DNA from: Symbiodinium natans
Taxonomy: Eukaryota > Sar > Dinophyceae > Suessiales > Symbiodiniaceae
Direction: 5' to 3'
NCBI GenBank assembly: GCA_905221605.1
Contig: CAJNDS010002087.1
Location: 603,501 to 667,500, forward strand
DNA: 64,000 nt
Shown one piece after another: positions 60,215-64,000 of the stretch. How positions within the stretch are numbered: position 1 is the stretch's first letter; each line of letters begins with the position of its first letter. Both the position numbers and the translations under genes were made by a program. The notes under the pieces are model-generated. The model had not been told where the DNA came from and did not search any database. It saw only the letters and a list, made by a program, of their open reading frames with translations.

Positions 60215-60336
60215 ATGAGGATCGAGAAGGTGTGCCCGGTTCTCCTGAACACATCTTTCCCGGTGAACGAGTCCGTGGCGAAGCCCATGGTGCCAAACGG
60301 AATCACGCTGAAGGCTTCTTTGGGGTCGACAGTCGA
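60215..60336 (+). CDS. possible exon, frame and strand uncertain
   Basis: The frame from ATG at 60215 reads MRIEKVCPVLLNTSFPVNES then VAKPMVPNGITLKASLGS, with a GTGAGAGG donor at 60341. The complement (VIPFGTMGFATDSFTGKDVF) is also open. I favour + because all better supported exons are on that strand. Confidence 0.32.
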
Positions 60337-60447
60337 TCCGTGAGAGGGAAGAACCCACATCTCTTCCACTCTTTTTTTCCGGGGGGAACGGTGCGTTTGC
60401 TTGTGAAGAAAGATCTGTTTTTGCTCCGCCCTGGCAGGCCCTGGCAG

Positions 60448-60525
60448 GTGTCATGCGCGGAGCCCCCTACAAGACGCTTCCGTTTGACAATGCCGCAAAC
60501 CCGCCCTTTTACTACAACGGCGCCA
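60448..60525 (+). CDS. possible exon
   Basis: GGCAG|G acceptor. Reads VMRGAPYKTLPFDNAANPPF then YYN. The composition suggests real protein; other frames are open too. Confidence 0.35.
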
Positions 60526-61548
60526 GTGGTCAGAGGCAGCAACCCGAGCCTGAGTCCTTAAGTCTTCAGTCTTGCACAGACACCTCCCTGACCCCAAACA
60601 TTCTGCAAGCGACCTCTCCTGGAATGCATGTGACACTAGCAGTAGCAGGCAAATCGCAATAGATCCACAGCCTAGTTCTGTACCAGTAAGCAGCAGTAGC
60701 GAAGACGGCAATAGCAGCAATACGGTGGTCCACACCTGTGTCTGTGACACAGGGCCCAGACAGTGGGGTACCTCAGCGTACCCGCCAGTGGGGATGTCAG
60801 CGGCTCAGACTAACCGGGCTTTACTTTCTAAATTAGCTTGTTGTGGCAGCTGAAATTGTAAAAAGTGGTTGGCCTTGACCCTGTGCTATTGCTAGGTCAA
60901 GAGAAATTGTCGACAGGGACCCAAAGAAGCATCAGCACAGTCACCCACTAGTAGTCCCCTGTCAACCCCTAACTCGACCATCAACTCCAGCGCGCATTTT
61001 CCCCATCAGTCTTGCCACAGCGCCGGCGGGGGCTTTTCGAGACGTCATCTTCATTGGCAGGCGGAGCCCTTTCGGCCCTGCCGAGCATCTATTTTCGTGC
61101 GCTGCGGCAAGCTACTCAGGAATTTACAACGTGGCGGTTCCGCCAAGGGGTCCTCCGAGGCCGACAACGCTAAGGGGGATGAATCGATTCTCGTCTGTTT
61201 GCGGCAACCTATTGGTGATTCACAATTCCAAGCCGACAGTCAAAAGGGAACTCCAACCGACGACCCACTCGGACCATCGGCATCTCCGAGCGGCCACTAA
61301 CTCGTGTTTCGGACGATCGCGATCGACGTACTCTGGTGGCTCAAGAGTCGACTTGTTGAAGTCTACTGCAACAGTGGGGATTGCACTGCGGCCCTTCAAA
61401 TGCTTTGCATGAGCTCTTGGGGTGCTGGATTTCTCTGAAGGTGCCCTAGGATCATAGGAGTGCTGTTTAGGGATGTTCTTGAAGAGCACATGGGCTTCTG
61501 GAGAGCTCGAAGTCCTCTTTGCCTAGAAGACCTTCCAGTGGTCTTACG

Positions 61549-61578
61549 GTTTAGGGTTTAGGGTTTAGGGTTTAGGGC
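61549..61578 (+). repeat. interstitial telomere-like (TTTAGGG)n
   Basis: About four perfect heptamers. Confidence 0.85.
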
Positions 61579-61729
61579 GTTGGGGAGTGCTCTTGGAGGT
61601 CTCTTCAGGGGTGTTCTTTGAATGCTTGTGGAAGTCGCTTGGACTGCTCTTGGTGTACTGGGGTACTTGGAGTCTGTCGCAAAGTTGGAGGTCTACGCTG
61701 GCAGAATGTCTCTCTTACTCTTTTGCTGT

Positions 61730-62170
61730 GGTATTAATCCCTTCCTTTGTTTTCTAAACGCGCCCAAATACTCAATACCAAACGACTACATTAAAAAGGA
61801 GCTGTACTAGTCTAAAGGAGAGTAAAAAAGGGAGGGGGTAGGGGCGTTTTTAGGAAATTGGCTAAGAATTTCGGGATATCTTGGATTTCATATTTATTGT
61901 CTTCATAGTTTTTTGATATTTGAAACCATATGAATCATATGAAAGGACGACCCTACTCAAAAACCAAACCCTCAAACTGAACCGTGTACGACTCCCGCGG
62001 ATTACGAATACTGATACTAAATTAGCACTTAATTCACATTTTCCATTCGCGATAAGGTCTTTTCGTCCGGAACAAATTTTGATATTATAGGGGGCTACAA
62101 TGCTTTAGATGATTCTGACCGCTAGTATTATGTTTATTTTGTCGATTCTTAGTGTTCTTACTCTCCATTC
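61730..62170. other. AT-rich island
   Basis: Clearly more AT-rich than its surroundings (long runs such as ATTTATTGTCTTCATAG), with no protein-like frame. It could be a decayed organellar or mobile insertion; nothing identifies it. Confidence 0.45.
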
Positions 62171-62721
62171 CTATCTGAGCCCTGTTGTCAAGCACCAGCA
62201 TGAAGCTTGATCTCGGCATTTTTGTTGCAAATCGTTTCTACGCCCCGGGTCCTTTTGTCAGAGGCTTTTTGTGGTGACGTTTTATAAACGTCAGTGTCCT
62301 CAACACGGCTATTGCGATTGCTATCCATGCAAGCATCAACCAAAATGACAGCCATGTGCGCAAAGTTTTCAGTTTTTGTCTCAGGCGTTTTGGGGCATGA
62401 GCTGCCCTCCCGGTGCCGTGGTGGTCTCTCAGGCGCTGGGGCGACGATTTCTACACCATGCTTGGGACATGAGACACAGCAAGGGCCCCCCCCGGTATCT
62501 AGAAGGGTGGTTACAAGGTTAGCTATAAGGGCCCTAAGAGTGTTATAAGTACCCTGACTTAGGTTAGAAGTCCTCAAGGCGAAGAATCCCAGCCCAGGAG
62601 GAATGCTCCCCAGTACCTTCATGGCCCCTCCAAGAGGAGAAGACGCTGCCCCATTGCCTGGACATCAAAGCTGCGGCTACCCAGGAGTGGGCAACCACAA
62701 GGGACCATCTTAGGGTTTTGG

Positions 62722-62749
62722 GTTTAGGGTTTAGGGTTTAGGGTTTAGG
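62722..62749 (+). repeat. interstitial telomere-like (TTTAGGG)n
   Basis: Four perfect heptamers preceded by a variant copy. Confidence 0.85.
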
Positions 62750-63300
62750 TGATTGTCACTTCTTACTCAGTCTTGTTCGTACTAGAGAGACGCCACCGCC
62801 TCCACCTCCGGCAGCCACGTCGACATCCTCCGACCTTTTTTGGTCCCTTCATGGCTAAGCGGACCGAGTGGGTTCTGGTAGATTACATGAGGCCTTGTCC
62901 TTGTTGGTCGCGCAGAGGAGGACTCCAAGCACACATGGGGCGCTTCTCACGGGCCAGGTAGTCTAGAAGCCTTTGTCCAAGTTGCTCTCGACACTTGCTC
63001 ACAGCCTTAGCACCCAAACAGGTTCCTCCAAAGCCACACGTGTCGAGGAGGTGCAGTCTTCATACTCAGGGTCGGTTACATGCCCTTCTGGTTATGCCGT
63101 CAGTGGATGGTACAACCTGCCTGGTATCAAGGCGACTTGGTGTGGAAACTGACGTTGGGCTGTAAAGGCTGTCGAAGGTGCCATGTTTTCTGTACTGGTT
63201 CAGATTGTAACTCTGATGTTGAAGAACAGTTCAAACCTGTCGCCCATCTCATGGCTGTTGGGTTGGTTTTGTGAAGATAGCGCACACGACATTCTTGCAG

Positions 63301-63418
63301 AAAACGAAGTCGCCAAGCTGCTCAACAACACTGAGGTGCAGCGCCTTGGCGATGCCGGAGGCCCACCAGACTGGTGGCTCGCCCAAACGATGAAAAGGAA
63401 GATCCCTCGGAGAATGTC
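63301..63418 (+). CDS. probable exon, unknown protein
   Basis: The acceptor ACATTCTTGCAG ends at 63300. The frame reads NEVAKLLNNTEVQRLGDAGG then PPDWWLAQTMKRKIPRRMS and TGA. Charged and aromatic residues look like a real C-terminal or internal segment. No family recognised. Confidence 0.5.
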
Positions 63419-63540
63419 TTGAGGGTTCATTCACGCCCCTCCAGCCAACATTTTTGTTAAACTTTGTTCACCCCGGTCGCAGAACCTCGTCCTATTCCTA
63501 TTCCATGGAACTCCACCTCTGTTTCTTCCTTGCGATTCCC

Positions 63541-63700
63541 ATGAAGCCCAAGGACGGAGCTGAAGGTCTTCTGTCGGAGGACGAAACTGAGGGGCTTCTA
63601 CGGGCTTCGTTTCGGTTCTTGAACTTCGGAGCAGGTCTGCAAGATGCAAGATTATCGGAGCTTCGGGCCGATGCCACTGTCGGAGCCTCATTTAATTCAG
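63541..63700 (+). CDS. possible exon
   Basis: The frame reads MKPKDGAEGLLSEDETEGLL then RASFRFLNFGAGLQDARLSE. The opposite strand is open as well. The splice borders are unclear. Confidence 0.3.
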
Positions 63701-64000
63701 GAACGTCTCCTCATTGGATCAGAAGTGTCTCCCTTCCTTCCCCCAATATCCCCAAAGCATTCATGCAGGCCATAGGCACCTCCCCTGCTTCTAGCTCCTC
63801 GAGCAAATTTGCGTCCGTTATACCATGAGCAATCCAACTTGCCTTCTTTCTTTCCGGACGTTGCCTCCTTTGAGAGTGAGGGCCCCGGCCCGGATCTCTC
63901 CATTTGCAGGACAGCGCTTATCGGCTTCTGTGAGAATCCAGCAAAGCCACATTGCAGCGCGGGTCACGTCGTCAATGCTATCAGCTACAGTCAAAACCAG

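Overview
The window looks like nuclear DNA of a dinoflagellate, probably of the Symbiodiniaceae/Suessiales type. The evidence is fourfold. (1) Heptameric TTTAGGG/CCCTAAA runs are scattered through introns and spacers in both orientations. (2) Coding information is cut into very short exons whose introns begin GT, GC or GA and end AG, usually followed by G. (3) Every well supported exon lies on the + strand, as expected of unidirectional dinoflagellate gene arrays. (4) There is no bacterial operon layout, and simple-sequence DNA is abundant. The species cannot be named from sequence alone.

Layout. 1-8.7 kb is mostly non-coding, with a few isolated exon-like pieces (best at 1819-1913 and 7463-7541). 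8760-17562 is a WD40-repeat gene read here from 16 consecutive short exons plus one possible further exon; joined, they give seven successive WD40 blades and the start of an eighth. All 15 introns end AG|G; 6 start GT, 6 GC and 3 GA, and 13 are phase 0. 17799-19079 is an unbroken short-chain dehydrogenase/reductase gene with an organelle-targeting-like leader. 19629-20756 is an unbroken frame for a secreted Cys-rich protein.

25.0-43.6 kb holds more than 25 small + strand exons of one (or a few) very long Cys-rich genes. Many junctions are phase-compatible, and a C-[RQ]-D-G motif recurs. One exon carries an apparent single-base frame break near 34930. 51.2-53.2 kb holds further exons of the same style, including a pair joined by a canonical 105-nt intron. 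These encode a Cys-rich protein that shares a C-P-x-G ... F-x-x-x-C-C pattern with the 19.6-kb gene. 55.9-63.8 kb holds scattered exon candidates, mostly of uncertain frame.

Repeats dominate 41-60 kb: a (GCT)n tract, compound CTG/CTA tracts, three very long (TAC/TAG)n arrays, a 57-bp minisatellite of about 24 units with a 115-bp higher-order phase, and a diverged satellite of about 65 bp. The long frames crossing these arrays are by-products of repeat units divisible by three, not genes. Exon boundaries were placed by eye from splice signals and protein plausibility; transcript data would be needed to fix them.
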